From Zerene cesonia (Eukaryota; Arthropoda; Insecta; Lepidoptera; Pieridae): a stretch of DNA of 64,000 nucleotides. Location: positions 2,170,001-2,234,000 of the forward strand of contig NC_052123.1 in NCBI RefSeq assembly GCF_012273895.1, given 5' to 3'. Numbering within the stretch: the first letter of the stretch is position 1; each line of letters begins with the position of its first letter. The notes beneath the pieces are model-generated. The model was not told the origin of the DNA and did no database searches. It was given only the letters and a program-made list of their open reading frames with translations. This document shows positions 45,473-55,853 of this stretch, piece by piece. The translations under genes and the position numbers were made by a program.

Positions 45473-48335
45473 TTATAACTGCGATCCATAGCAATTGGAA
45501 CCGTCGCGAATGCTTTCACTTATTCTAGGATGGTTTATACTAACATCCAAATTATGCCAAGTTTTTGAAGTCCTCTTATCTAGGTTATTATATGTATAAC
45601 CTTTATAGTATTGACTCCACCAATTATCATAGGTATTTGCTTTGAATTGTGCTGGGTTTTGTAAACATTGACTGTATTGGTAGTGCGGTGAATAGTAATT
45701 GCTATATGCTGAACAATATTTCGGGTATCTGTAATAACAGTATGGGTATCTGTACCATACAGGCTCTGTCACTTCCTGATAAGTGTTGTTGTGGATAACT
45801 ATGCTTGAGACGGGACCTGAAATAATGTATCTTGTGGAAGTCAGATCATAATGAAAGATTTATGAACTACTAGTTTTATAATAATATTTATGAGTAGTTT
45901 AATAGATGTTATTATACATATAAACATTCCCTAGCATCATTTTATTAAATAAAAATCCAGTCAAAATTCGTTGCGTAGTTTTAAAAATTTTAACATACAT
46001 AGGGACAGAGAAAGCGACTTTGCTTTATACTATGTGTAACATTCAAAATATTATAGAAACCTTAGAATTCTGGGCATCAAGTTAAATAGCTTTTTGGCAT
46101 ATCAAACAATGCAAATTTAGAAATATAGCAATAAACACACAGTACTTTGAGCAACCAATAAAGACGATTCAACATGTTCAAGTAAGTTGTTCAATTTTTC
46201 GCCATGTCAAAGATAAGGTGGTAGCACTGTTGGCAGGTAGCTCTATATGTTTTTTGTCTTTTTAAGTTAGTACAAGCGATAAAAGTTAAAAAAAAATATA
46301 GCCTACTAGCTGGATCCTACGGCTTCGTAATACCCAGCTAGAATGTAGAATTTTATTGTGAGAGTCGAGCACGCTTCGGCCGAAACGACGCACGAATACG
46401 CACGAATTTGGCCAGCTCGCACCGGGGAAGTACCACACCCCCACAGAAAACCGGCGTGAAATAATAGCTTGCTATTGTGTTTCGTACGGTGAGTGGGGGA
46501 GCCGGAGGCCTATTTCCTTCTCCTAGCCCTTCCCAGTACATTCCTTCTTTCCAGTCGTTAATCCATTCCTTTTCCCTTACCCCAAAAAAGCGGGCAGCGC
46601 ATTCGCAGAGGCCCTACCTTTGCGAATGTTCATGGGCGGTGGTGATTGGTTACCATCAGGCGAACCACCAGCTCAGTTGCCCGATTATGACATAAAAAAA
46701 AAGAATATATGTTAACCTATAATCGATCAGACTATAGTCGATCTGTGTACCAAAATTGATCAGATCCCAATAGAAATGTGAAAAGGTAATAAACATTCAT
46801 ACATTCTTACAAACTTTTGCGCATATATTACTAGTAATGTCACAATGCCATAATATAGCTTACATTTGATTATAATTTTTAATTCAATTTATCCATTTTA
46901 AACATTAAAAAATATAAAAATACTAGTCTATGCTCTAAATAATATGCATATAAAATATAACTAATAAATTTATAGATTCAACAATGTTACTCTGTACATA
47001 ATTAGAAATTACCATTCCATTCAAAAGGTCACTGCTTTTATAAATCAACAACCGACTAACACTAAACACCCATAATGGACTTTTCTATGAAAACATTCAA
47101 GAAAATATACATGTTTAACTTACTGTTTGCATTAGCCGGAAGGTGATTAATCATTATTTCTATTTTAGTAGATTGTGTGTCGATTTGTTCCTTTAGGGTA
47201 TCATTACTCTTTGTAGTATAATTAACTGTAAAAATTTCTTGAGGTGTTTTATTATCTATAGTTGCGTTTGAATCATTATTGGTTTCCAATTTTTCTTCGT
47301 TTATTTCGTTTTGAGGCGCCGCCATCCTTTCTTCATTATTTATATTTATTGGTGCTGGTTTTTCCGTTATAGGTTCTTTTGATTCAGCGCTTGATTGCTT
47401 TTCGGTGGAAAATAAATTAAGTATTTTATCAACACATTGATCACCTAGACTTTTATCTAGATCATCTTTAATTTCTTCATCTTCTATAATAAGGTCTTTA
47501 GAGTTTTGTGATTTTTTGTTTGAAGGCTTTTTTCTATCAATTTTCGCGGTGTTCGGTTCGGTTTCACTTAATTTTTGTATCGTTGGCTCATTGTTCGATT
47601 TCTCGTTTTTATTTTCATGTCCAATTTTAGGTTGTTTCTCGATTTTCTCATTTTCTTTTTCTACTTCAGCTTTTAACTCTTTTACTGGTTTTTTTAAAAA
47701 TAAATCTACTGGAATAAGATCTGGCTTTATTTGCGTCTTTTGTTTTTCTATTAAGTTTGGTACTATATTTTTTTCAGGCTTTCTTGATATTGTGTTTAAA
47801 GTTTTATTCAGGTTCTTTTTGTTTATGAAGTCAGAAATCTCAGTTTTAGTCCTGGGTGTTAAATTAATATTAATTTTAGTTTTATCTACATTCGATGGTT
47901 TCGTCTTGTGTTCTACATTTATTGTTGTAGGTTCGATTTCTTCTTCAATTATATTACTTTTTGTAGTCGATCGTTTTTTGGTTAATTTAGCTTTTTTATC
48001 GTCTCTTGGATCATTTCTAAAATCCTGAAGATTTATTTTTAGTTTAAGCATTGAAATGCATTATGAATGAGAAATTTTGAAAGAACAGGAAAAAAAATAT
48101 CACGAGTCGGATTTGGGCTATGCGTTGCTACGGTATGGCAAAAAGACGCGGGTTCAAATCCCGCCTCGTGATCAATTTTTTTTCATTCTTTCATAATTTC
48201 TAATAAGAGTTTTGTACATAGCATTAAGTTTACTTGTGACTTTATTAAACTCCTCATATAACTTACTCTTTCACTTCCACAACTCTGAACGAGAAGGAGC
48301 AACATTACGCACAATAGCAATTTTAATAAATCCAT
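45473..48335 (-). CDS. Predicted secreted 437-aa protein, Lys/Glu/Asn-rich with Tyr-rich C-terminus
   Basis: Three exons, read leftward: 48267-48335, 47124-48024 and 45473-45816. Exon 1 encodes 23 residues starting MDLLKLLLCVMLLLLVQSCG, a clear signal peptide, with donor AGA|GTAAGT. Exon 2 follows acceptor AAATCTTCAG in phase 0 and ends AACA|GTAAGT in phase 1. Exon 3 starts after TTATTTCAG and restores a Ser codon. Residues 24-323 are low-complexity and highly charged (Lys, Glu, Asn, Thr) with several Asn-X-Thr sequons, and look disordered. The last ~114 residues are unlike the rest: Tyr-rich with several Cys and Trp (for example CYYRYPKYCSAYSNYYSPHY). I do not recognise a family. Tyr/Cys-rich ends occur in cross-linked extracellular matrices such as cuticle, silk and eggshell, but that role is only a guess. 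Intron 1 contains a tRNA-like element at 48100-48171. The 901-nt middle exon is a single open frame. Confidence 0.75.
45870..46037 (-). mobile_element. CTAG-ended repeat (CTAGCTTTTGCCC type), hairpin lost
   Basis: Lies just 5' of exon 3 of the 437-aa gene, in intron 2. Confidence 0.5.
46350..46703 (+). mobile_element. GC-rich SINE, full-length copy with small tandem duplication
   Basis: Runs from GTGAGAGTCGAGCACGCTTC to the CATAAAAAAAAA tail. Near its 5' end ACGCACGAAT is repeated. It lies in intron 2 of the 437-aa gene. Confidence 0.7.
48100..48171 (+). repeat. tRNA-like element, 72 bases, inside intron 1 of the 437-aa gene
   Basis: Perfect 7-base ends TCACGAG/CTCGTGA and a perfect T arm GCGGGTTCAAATCCCGC. 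The middle is the same as in the 13212 copy, but the D arm is damaged. Confidence 0.55.
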
Positions 48336-48829
48336 ATTTAAAGTACTCCATTAAGTTAGTTTAGACGTGCACATTCTAGAAACAACCTAAAACTATTCAA
48401 TGTTATAACTTTATGTTTATAAAACCGGTGATTTTAATCAAAATTGATCTGCAACGGTCTCATTGTTTTTATACATAGAACTCATATCAGCAGAACATAT
48501 AAGACCAAATCCTACATCTGATTTAGCTAGAATAACATTTGCATCGATAGCATCTTTCTGAGAGCCTGATTTATTGCAACAGTTTTAAATAGAATATAAA
48601 TTAATTGGGATTTATGTTTTTTTTAATGATGATGCCAAAAACGTTGTATTAAATAAACAAAGGCAAATTTTCACATTTGGCTATATACATGATCATTGAG
48701 TGTTATAGGCACAGTATCATGGACGAAGTCAGGGCAGACCGCTAGTTTTGTAATATAGTAATAGATAGCGTCCCTAAAATATTTGTTAAATAGCGCTAAA
48801 TACAAAAAAAAACATCCCAAAACTTTTAA

Positions 48830-51800
48830 TCAAAATTTATTATAATTGATAAGGTCATATACAGTGTCATACAAACTTTGGAGTACAGGATAAAATTCAA
48901 TAGCTGCGCTTGTTGCCAGTACGATAAGAGTAAATAATCTACTAATTGCTCTCACGAGATCGAGGGTCGTGGTGAGAGGGAAGGACTTACGGAGCGATTG
49001 GTAGTATGTTTCCCTTGGTGGAATTACCTGGAAATAGTGCTTTTGAATCAATGTTGCTAAACGAAAGAGGAAATAGACTGTTTTTTATGATTCTGTAACT
49101 CCGTCGGTTCTCATACGTTTGACGTAATTCTTTGTTTGTTAGAAAGTGAAGTTAGTTTTCCAGCCCGGGGGCGTCGGAGATCTTTTTTGTTTACAAGTAT
49201 TATCTACTTAGTCTGGCCATAAATACTGTTACACTTAATTATAAAAAAATATTACATTTGAATTTCGAATCTGTCNNNNNNNNNNNNNNNNNNNNNNNNN
49301 NNNNNNNNNNNNNNNNNNNNNNNNNNNNNNNNNNNNNNNNNNNNNNNNNNNNNNNNNNNNNNNNNNNNNNNNNNNNNNNNNNNNNNNNNNNNNNNNNNNN
49401 NNNNNNNNNNNNNNNNNNNNNNNNNNNNNNNNNNNNNNNNNNNNNNNNNNNNNNNNNNNNNNNNNNNNNNNNNNNNNNNNNNNNNNNNNNNNNNNNNNNN
49501 NNNNNNNNNNNNNNNNNNNNNNNNNNNNNNNNNNNNNNNNNNNNNNNNNNNNNNNNNNNNNNNNNNNNNNNNNNNNNNNNNNNNNNNNNNNNNNNNNNNN
49601 NNNNNNNNNNNNNNNNNNNNNNNNNNNNNNNNNNNNNNNNNNNNNNNNNNNNNNNNNNNNNNNNNNNNNNNNNNNNNNNNNNNNNNNNNNNNNNNNNNNN
49701 NNNNNNNNNNNNNNNNNNNNNNNNNNNNNNNNNNNNNNNNNNNNNNNNNNNNNNNNNNNNNNNNNNNNNNNNNNNNNNNNNNNNNNNNNNNNNNNNNNNN
49801 NNNNNNNNNNNNNNNNNNNNNNNNNNNNNNNNNNNNNNNNNNNNNNNNNNNNNNNNNNNNNNNNNNNNNNNNNNNNNNNNNNNNNNNNNNNNNNNNNNNN
49901 NNNNNNNNNNNNNNNNNNNNNNNNNNNNNNNNNNNNNNNNNNNNNNNNNNNNNNNNNNNNNNNNNNNNNNNNNNNNNNNNNNNNNNNNNNNNNNNNNNNN
50001 NNNNNNNNNNNNNNNNNNNNNNNNNNNNNNNNNNNNNNNNNNNNNNNNNNNNNNNNNNNNNNNNNNNNNNNNNNNNNNNNNNNNNNNNNNNNNNNNNNNN
50101 NNNNNNNNNNNNNNNNNNNNNNNNNNNNNNNNNNNNNNNNNNNNNNNNNNNNNNNNNNNNNNNNNNNNNNNNNNNNNNNNNNNNNNNNNNNNNNNNNNNN
50201 NNNNNNNNNNNNNNNNNNNNNNNNNNNNNNNNNNNNNNNNNNNNNNNNNNNNNNNNNNNNNNNNNNNNNNNNNNNTAAATGTTATTTGCAGTTAACAATT
50301 TTCTTTTTTCTTTATTACAATATTTATGGCAAGACTAGGTATATATATAAAATACTCGTATCAAAATGTTAGTTACCATAATCCAAAACAGCTTCCCGGT
50401 TCTCATAAAATTTTGTGTACATATCGGGTAAGTCTGAGAATCGGCCAACATATATATAATGATAAGAGTTAGGCACAACAGCGTTGGTCAGGTCAGCTAG
50501 TTTAATGTACCAATCCTTAAATGATTAAACATATATCTATATGTTTAATCTATCCTGTGTTAATGAAGGGGCTAAGATCCAAGTATGTTATACTAGCTGC
50601 GCCCCGCGGTTTCACCCGCGTAAGTCCGTAACCCGTTGGAATATCGGGATAAAAAGTTGCCTATATATTATTCCATTTATCCAGCTGTCTACGTACCAAA
50701 TTTCATTGCAATCGGTTCAGTAGTTTCTGCTTGAAAGAGCAACAAACACACACACATCCTTACAAACTTTCGCATTTATAATATTAGTAGGCTTATGAAA
50801 TTGTTGCAGGTTTACGTCATAGATTCTGTAGTTCTGTTCTTCGAGTTTTACATTATTTAAATACATTTGTATCTGTAACGAATGAATCAATTCGAATGCG
50901 GTTCTTTAAACCGACTATGTTGCTCGAGAACCTTCTACATCTTGGATTACCTTCAGACAATTTTTAGCTCTCCTAATCGTTATCCTTATCCAATACAGAT
51001 GTTAGAATTCATGACTGTTGTAATCAGATTATTTTAAGCGGGGAAATCGTGCATAAAATACCCACTGCTTCCGTGGGACTGCGAATTATGCCGGATTCTT
51101 ATCAACTAAAGCTGTATTTCAACGCACTGCTTTGGATGGGACTTGTGTTTGTGGGAACACATAGTAATCTATCACGTGGGTAATAATAATTATGTTTGAT
51201 TAATAAATATTTACTTAATTATTCATACTGTTAATTAATGATCATATTATTTCAATAATACCTATGTACATATAAAATTCCCTACCTGGAATACTACACC
51301 GGATTCTATGGGAGATGGCAATGTATTTATCTTAGATTTCGGGCATGGCTGGAATTGTTATAATAAGAAACGTGCACTCAGTACAATATTGTATCTCAGT
51401 TATATTACAGTATAGAGAGAAGCATGGAGTAGCCTGTGAACTCGTAGATAACACCGTAAATGTCTGATAATGGCACGGTTTTCACAGCAATATAACTCGA
51501 GTATATAGTTATGTTAAACCGTAAATTCTTGTTAACATAAATCGACAATTTGTCGTCTCTCACAGTACAAGAAGTATGCCTCTTTTTACAACGTAGTCAA
51601 ATATGACTCGTCGTTTTCAGAGTTTACTATTAGAAGCACTGTTACACTACTGTATTTTCTTTCTTACTGTGATTATAGTATGGTTGAGCACATTGGGTAC
51701 ACACGAGTGATGGCTCCAAGGTCTAGTCACTATATAATATAAAACAAAGTCGCTTTCTCTGCCCTATGCCCTATGTAAGTTTTAATCTTTAAAACTACGC

Positions 51801-53107
51801 AACGGATTTTGTTGCGGTCTTTTCAATAGATAGAGTGATTCAAGGTGAAGGTTTATATGTATACTAGCAAACTCGGCGAACTCCGTTTCGCCACCAGATG
51901 GCTTCGTTTTTCCTGCTTTTCTGTTGAAATTTTTCCGGAATTTTCTTTGCTATAAACCTCACGACGCCCAAGACCTTTCCAACGAATGCAAAACCGTGGA
52001 AATCGGTTCGTGCGTTCTGGAGTTATAGCGTCAGGAAGGAAAACCCGACTTATTTTTATATAGTAGATATTAAACTACTACAAATTAAAAGCATGCAAAG
52101 CCGTGGTCAAAAGCTAGTTAATAATATAACTGGTACCTTATCAGAGACTCCTCCCTCGTTCTTAACATCAGCATGGATTGGTTGAACGTTATTAGTGACA
52201 ATATCAAGAGAGCCTACAGCATCACGCCGACGTCTACTACTTCTTGGAAACTGCATCAAAATAAATATTCCTGTAGCACTTAAGGTTCCCCTACATATAC
52301 TAACTGTGAAAGAATTGAAATCGGTCTAATAGTTCCTGAGATTATTGCGCTCAAAGAAACAAAGAAACTTCAGATATACGTTTTGACATTTTTCATTATG
52401 TTATTGTACTGTTTGTAGATACAGATCACAAAAAAAGAAGTTAACAAAGTAATTTGTTAACATATTAAATCGTCCATAAATAATTTCATTTTCATACCCT
52501 CTATACATTAATAAGATCGTACTTGAAGTAATAAAACTACATGTAATTAAAATTTTGCTTATCTGTGGCTGTAATGCTGAGATAAATTTTGACATTGTTG
52601 CTTTTTCGCTACATAGATACAACCAGTAAGATATTCATTTATGGTTCAATATTCAAAATATTGAATAAGTTTTTATGAAAACTGCTTTTTAGCCCGCGGA
52701 TTGGATTGGAAAATACGGTCCTTCCCCCACTTTATTCCCGTTCTCGTGAGATTTCTGCGTTGAGTACTATCCCGTGTTCATTCGGGCTCAAACTATCTAT
52801 GTACCAAATTTCATCTAAATCAGTATAGCGGTTTAGGCGTGAAGAAGCCAAATAACCAAAGTTACTTTCGTAGGGTAAGGAGGTTTGATATACATACTTC
52901 TGCTTATATATTTTTATTATATTCATATATTAGACATAGAGTTTTATGAACATAAAACTTTATAATTATATAAAACTTTATAATATATTAGACATATATG
53001 AGATAAAATACATTTTTATTCATCCATATTGCTAAATAACATACCTTATATTGTGTTGAAATGACAGAAAAAGTGGATACCAGAAACACAATACAAAACC
53101 AATTCAT
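48830..53107 (-). CDS. Predicted secreted 124-aa protein, paralogue of the gene at 53216
   Basis: Exons, read leftward: 53045-53107, 52137-52250 and 48830-49027, all phase 0. Exon 1 encodes MNWFCIVFLVSTFSVISTQY plus Lys, a signal peptide, with donor AAG|GTATGT. Exon 2 (38 codons, acceptor TTTTGATGCAG, donor AAG|GTACC) opens FPRSSRRRRDAVGSLD, with a run of Arg that fits a furin-type processing site, and ends GGVSDK. Exon 3 (65 aa, acceptor CACTATTTCCAG) has a hydrophobic helix-like block SRLFTLIVLATSAAIE at residues 88-103 and ends DTVYDLINYNKF. Intron 2 holds the second N gap with its mariner termini and a nested Helitron. An extra exon hidden in the gap cannot be excluded, but the phases already fit. 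The family is not recognised. Confidence 0.7.
49205..50341 (+). mobile_element. Mariner-type element spanning the second gap
   Basis: The left end TACTTAGTCTGGCCATAAAT (49205) and the inverted right end, read from 50341 as TACCTAGTCTTGCCATAAAT, form terminal inverted repeats with 2 mismatches in 20. All but 136 bases of this interval are N. The element lies in intron 2 of the 124-aa secreted gene. Confidence 0.7.
49276..50275. other. Assembly gap of exactly 1000 N
   Basis: Fixed-size placeholder inside a mariner-type element. The real insert could be shorter or longer. Confidence 0.95.
50385..50500 (+). mobile_element. CTAG-ended repeat (CTAGCTGACCCGGCAAAC type), partial
   Basis: Shares TGAGAATCGGCCAACAT and the 3' GTCAGCTAG end with 58843-59022, inverted. 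Confidence 0.5.
50593..50791 (-). mobile_element. Helitron-like Lep1-type copy, near full length
   Basis: CTAG at 50593 and ATTAGTAGG at the far end, with intact hairpin. It lies in intron 2 of the 124-aa gene. Confidence 0.72.
51728..52117 (+). mobile_element. CTAG-ended repeat (CTAGCTTTTGCCC type) split by a nested Helitron
   Basis: Left part 51728-51863 and right part 52068-52117 match the uninterrupted copies at 27978-28182 and (inverted) 4786-4980. It ends AAAGCTAG|T. Confidence 0.6.
51864..52067 (-). mobile_element. Helitron-like element of another family, nested in an older repeat
   Basis: On the - strand it begins A|TCTACTATATAAAAATAAG. It ends with the stem-loop GGCGAAACGGAGTTCGCC (perfect 6-base stem), 7 bases (GAGTTTG) and CTAG|T. 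It interrupts the repeat 51728-52117, whose two halves rejoin cleanly when it is removed. Confidence 0.72.
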
Positions 53108-53215
53108 GTTTACAAATGATTGTTTTTATATAACCTATAAAATGTTTAATATTTTCGATCAATTGAAATTGGGAAATGGATTTAGAGCATATAATGGTTT
53201 GTTGAAGTTAGAACT
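53108..53215. promoter_or_regulatory. Short bidirectional promoter region between head-to-head genes
   Basis: Only 108 bases separate the two divergent ATGs. The + strand has TATAAAA at 53136-53142, about 80 bases before the + strand ATG. The - strand has TTTTATAGG across the same site and a TATATAAAA-like run at 53122-53132. The latter sits very close to the - strand ATG (53107), so the - strand 5'UTR would be very short. Shared control of the two paralogues is an inference from the spacing. Confidence 0.4.
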
Positions 53216-55289
53216 ATGATGAAAATATTGATATTAATAACTACTCTATTGTTTGCGGACGCACATAATGATGTAAGTATTTTATTTAAATGTATTTCGT
53301 TTATATAATTTGGTTTATGTAATAGAAAAGACTTGCATGTATGCTAAGCTGCGCTAAAAAATTATTTGGTATGTCTTCTCTATGTATAATTCACGTGTCA
53401 CAATGATAGTTATCACACTCCTCCGAGATGGGAGAACCAATTTTTATGAAATTTTGTGTGCACATCAAGTAGGTCTGAGAATCGGCCAACATCTATTTTT
53501 CATACACTTAAATGATAAGAGTAAGGCGTCACCCACGTTGTGCCTGACGTTGTATACCCTTAGACCTTCCTCAATAAATGAGCTCTTTTAAGCTAGCAAG
53601 CTGAAACCAGCAACATTGCAACAAAAACATATATGAATTTGTAGCTAATTAGTTGCCAAAACCACTATTGTGCTGCTCGCGCCGATCACCAGGTATCGAA
53701 AATAATGCTATCGTGATATCATGCTAGCGAGCTATTACTAAGACCTTACTACTAAGACTTCGTCTTGCTATATGTCTATATTTTGTTGCCGATATAAAAA
53801 CAACAAAATCTCGGTTAGATGCTCTTAGCTTATTTATACGGAACACTTAATGTCCCAAGTCCGAGTTGAGCGATTTTCTTGTCTATAAAACTTGTGTAAT
53901 GGTTTATCATTCAGTTTCGTAGATAAAGAACAAAGAGTTTCTTTGTACAAAATCAAGTGATAGAATTCGAATTTTTGCACTAACGATCTTTTATAAATCG
54001 CAGCATATCTATATTCTACAATAAAATCCTATAAAATTTACCATATTCTATAGCAAAAACACATTATTTCACGTTTTTAGAAGTTTCAGAATGAAGCAGA
54101 TTTACAATCAGCGCTTATGCCACAAGAATTGAATCCGGAGTTTGTTCCAGATAAGGTCAAGTATATTATATAAACTTTATATTTCAACACTTAATCACTA
54201 CATAGTATAAATATATTTCATTCGTTTCATTTCATTTTAAAACAATCGCTTTTCGCCGTTTGTGTTTGTATGCTTAGATCTTTTAAATCAAGCTATATTT
54301 CGGTGGGTTTTTTTTTATAAATATACGGAGATTATAGATTATACACCTACCGGTATTATAGTTAAAGATGAGGTGAGGTTTTACTACGATTAAACGCGTG
54401 CGAAGCTTCCTAACCTATAGAAGGTTTGAATGCGAGTAAAACTGCAGGTTACCGATAGTTATGTAACAGGATTCTCTTTGACTGATCAAATAATTGATAT
54501 AGTTTAAAAAAAGCTAAATACCACACTCACTTGCTTTTTTAAAAAGTAAATGTGCGTAAGGAAATTATGATTTTATTTATAACTAGCTGCGCTCCGCGGT
54601 TTCACCCGCATAAGTCCGTATCCCGTAGGAATATCGGGATAAAAAGTTGCCTATATACTATTCCAGTTGTCCAGCTATCTACGTACCAAATTTCATTGCA
54701 ATGGGTTGAGTAGTTTTTGCGTGAAAGAGCAACAAACACACACATCCTTACATACTTTCGCATTTATAATATTAGTAGGATTATACGTAGGTAATCCTGA
54801 CGACCCTAATCAAAACCCGTTTAAAGTGGGTTAAAATCTAGTCTGAAAGAAAAACAAACAAACAGGTGAAGCTTTATTCTCTCTGATATTTTATATCAAG
54901 ACAGAAGTAAATAGACTTTTTAGCAGAATAGATAAGATAAAGAATATACAGATTTTTTTTTCACTAAACCGTCTATGGTGAAAACACAACATTGTGAAAT
55001 ACAGTACGAATTCCAAAAGAATGTAGCTAGAAGAGGCGGTCTTATCGCCTTTAGCGATCTCTGCCAGACAACCATTTACCTGTTATTAAATTTAGTCACA
55101 TTTCAGGATGGCCCACTCCGTGCGATATTTCCAATAAGACAGCGACGCGACGTATACGACACGACATCACTATACGACACGACGACGCAAGTGAAGTCGT
55201 ACAGTCGTGTCGTCGCTAGCGTTGTCCTAGCCATATCAGCGTTGATTGAAATTGTAGTTTATATTCTGGAGACTTATTGGCTTATCTGA
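53216..55289 (+). CDS. Predicted secreted 104-aa protein, paralogue of the gene at 48830-53107
   Basis: Exons are 53216-53272, 54081-54155 and 55107-55289, all phase 0. Exon 1 encodes MMKILILITTLLFADAHND, a signal peptide, with donor GAT|GTAAGT. A second Met codon follows at once, so the start could be 53219. Exon 2 (25 codons, acceptor CACGTTTTTAG) ends FVPDK before a weaker GTCAAG donor. Exon 3 follows ACATTTCAG and encodes a basic stretch FPIRQRRDVYD. A Thr/Tyr/Asp-rich piece (YDTTSLYDTTTQ) and the hydrophobic block SRVVASVVLAISALIE at residues 77-92 come next, and the protein ends ETYWLI. That block matches the neighbour's SRLFTLIVLATSAAIE at 9 of 16 positions without gaps. The family is not recognised. 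Intron 2 contains a near-intact Helitron-like copy (54583-54780). Confidence 0.7.
53378..53560 (+). mobile_element. CTAG-ended repeat (CTAGCTGACCCGGCAAAC type), diverged
   Basis: Shares TGAGAATCGGCCAACATCTA and TTTTATGAAATTTTGTGTGC with the other copies. It lies in intron 1 of the 104-aa gene. Confidence 0.45.
54583..54780 (-). mobile_element. Helitron-like Lep1-type copy, full length
   Basis: On the - strand it reads A|TCCTACTAATATTATAA ... GCGCAGCTAG|T, with both termini and the A/T site preserved. It lies in intron 2 of the 104-aa gene. Confidence 0.75.
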
Positions 55290-55810
55290 TTAAATACAAT
55301 ATTTACTAAGGTGCTTTTTTTACTTCACTACTAACACGTGTTTTTCTCCCAGTGTTTAATTAATTCAACACGGTATGCAGGAATGGTAGAATTCCTCCGA
55401 TTTCCTCCATCGACAAAGTTTTTTTGGAGCAGACTCAGTCGACTGGCCGGCCGACAAAGGCCCTGTCGCGATGGAATAATGGAAAGTCGTATATTAGTAG
55501 TTTAGTAGTTAGTTATATATTATCTTTAGCCATAATATTCATAACATTAGTTTTAAATTTATATAGCTACCTAGCTATCCGCCTGTCCTAAGAATTGAAA
55601 TCCTACTACTGTTTTTATAGTAGACTAAGCCAAGGAGCTGGGCCATCTATTAAATGACCTTCACCCCAAGAGTCTCATTCCAAAAACGTCAATGAAAAAG
55701 ATCTTTCAAAATTGCATACCCATAAGAATCAATTGAACCCTATTTAATAAGTGAGTCGACCGCAAATATGCGTAAAGTTTAATCAGCGGCTACGGATATC
55801 AATAGCACCA

Positions 55811-55817
55811 TATAAAT
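55811..55817 (+). promoter_or_regulatory. Candidate TATA box of the 59-aa gene
   Basis: TATAAAT lies 43 bases before the ATG at 55854. A start site 25-30 bases downstream would leave a 5'UTR of only about 10-18 bases. It is supported by position only. Confidence 0.35.
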
Positions 55818-55853
55818 GGGCGCTCAGATCGCTTCCCCACCATCGGCAGCAGA

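Noticed and set aside
47516..48028. 170-codon + strand frame rich in Phe and Ser
   Set aside because: It is the antisense shadow of the Lys/Glu-rich exon of the 437-aa gene, which has signal peptide and splice support.
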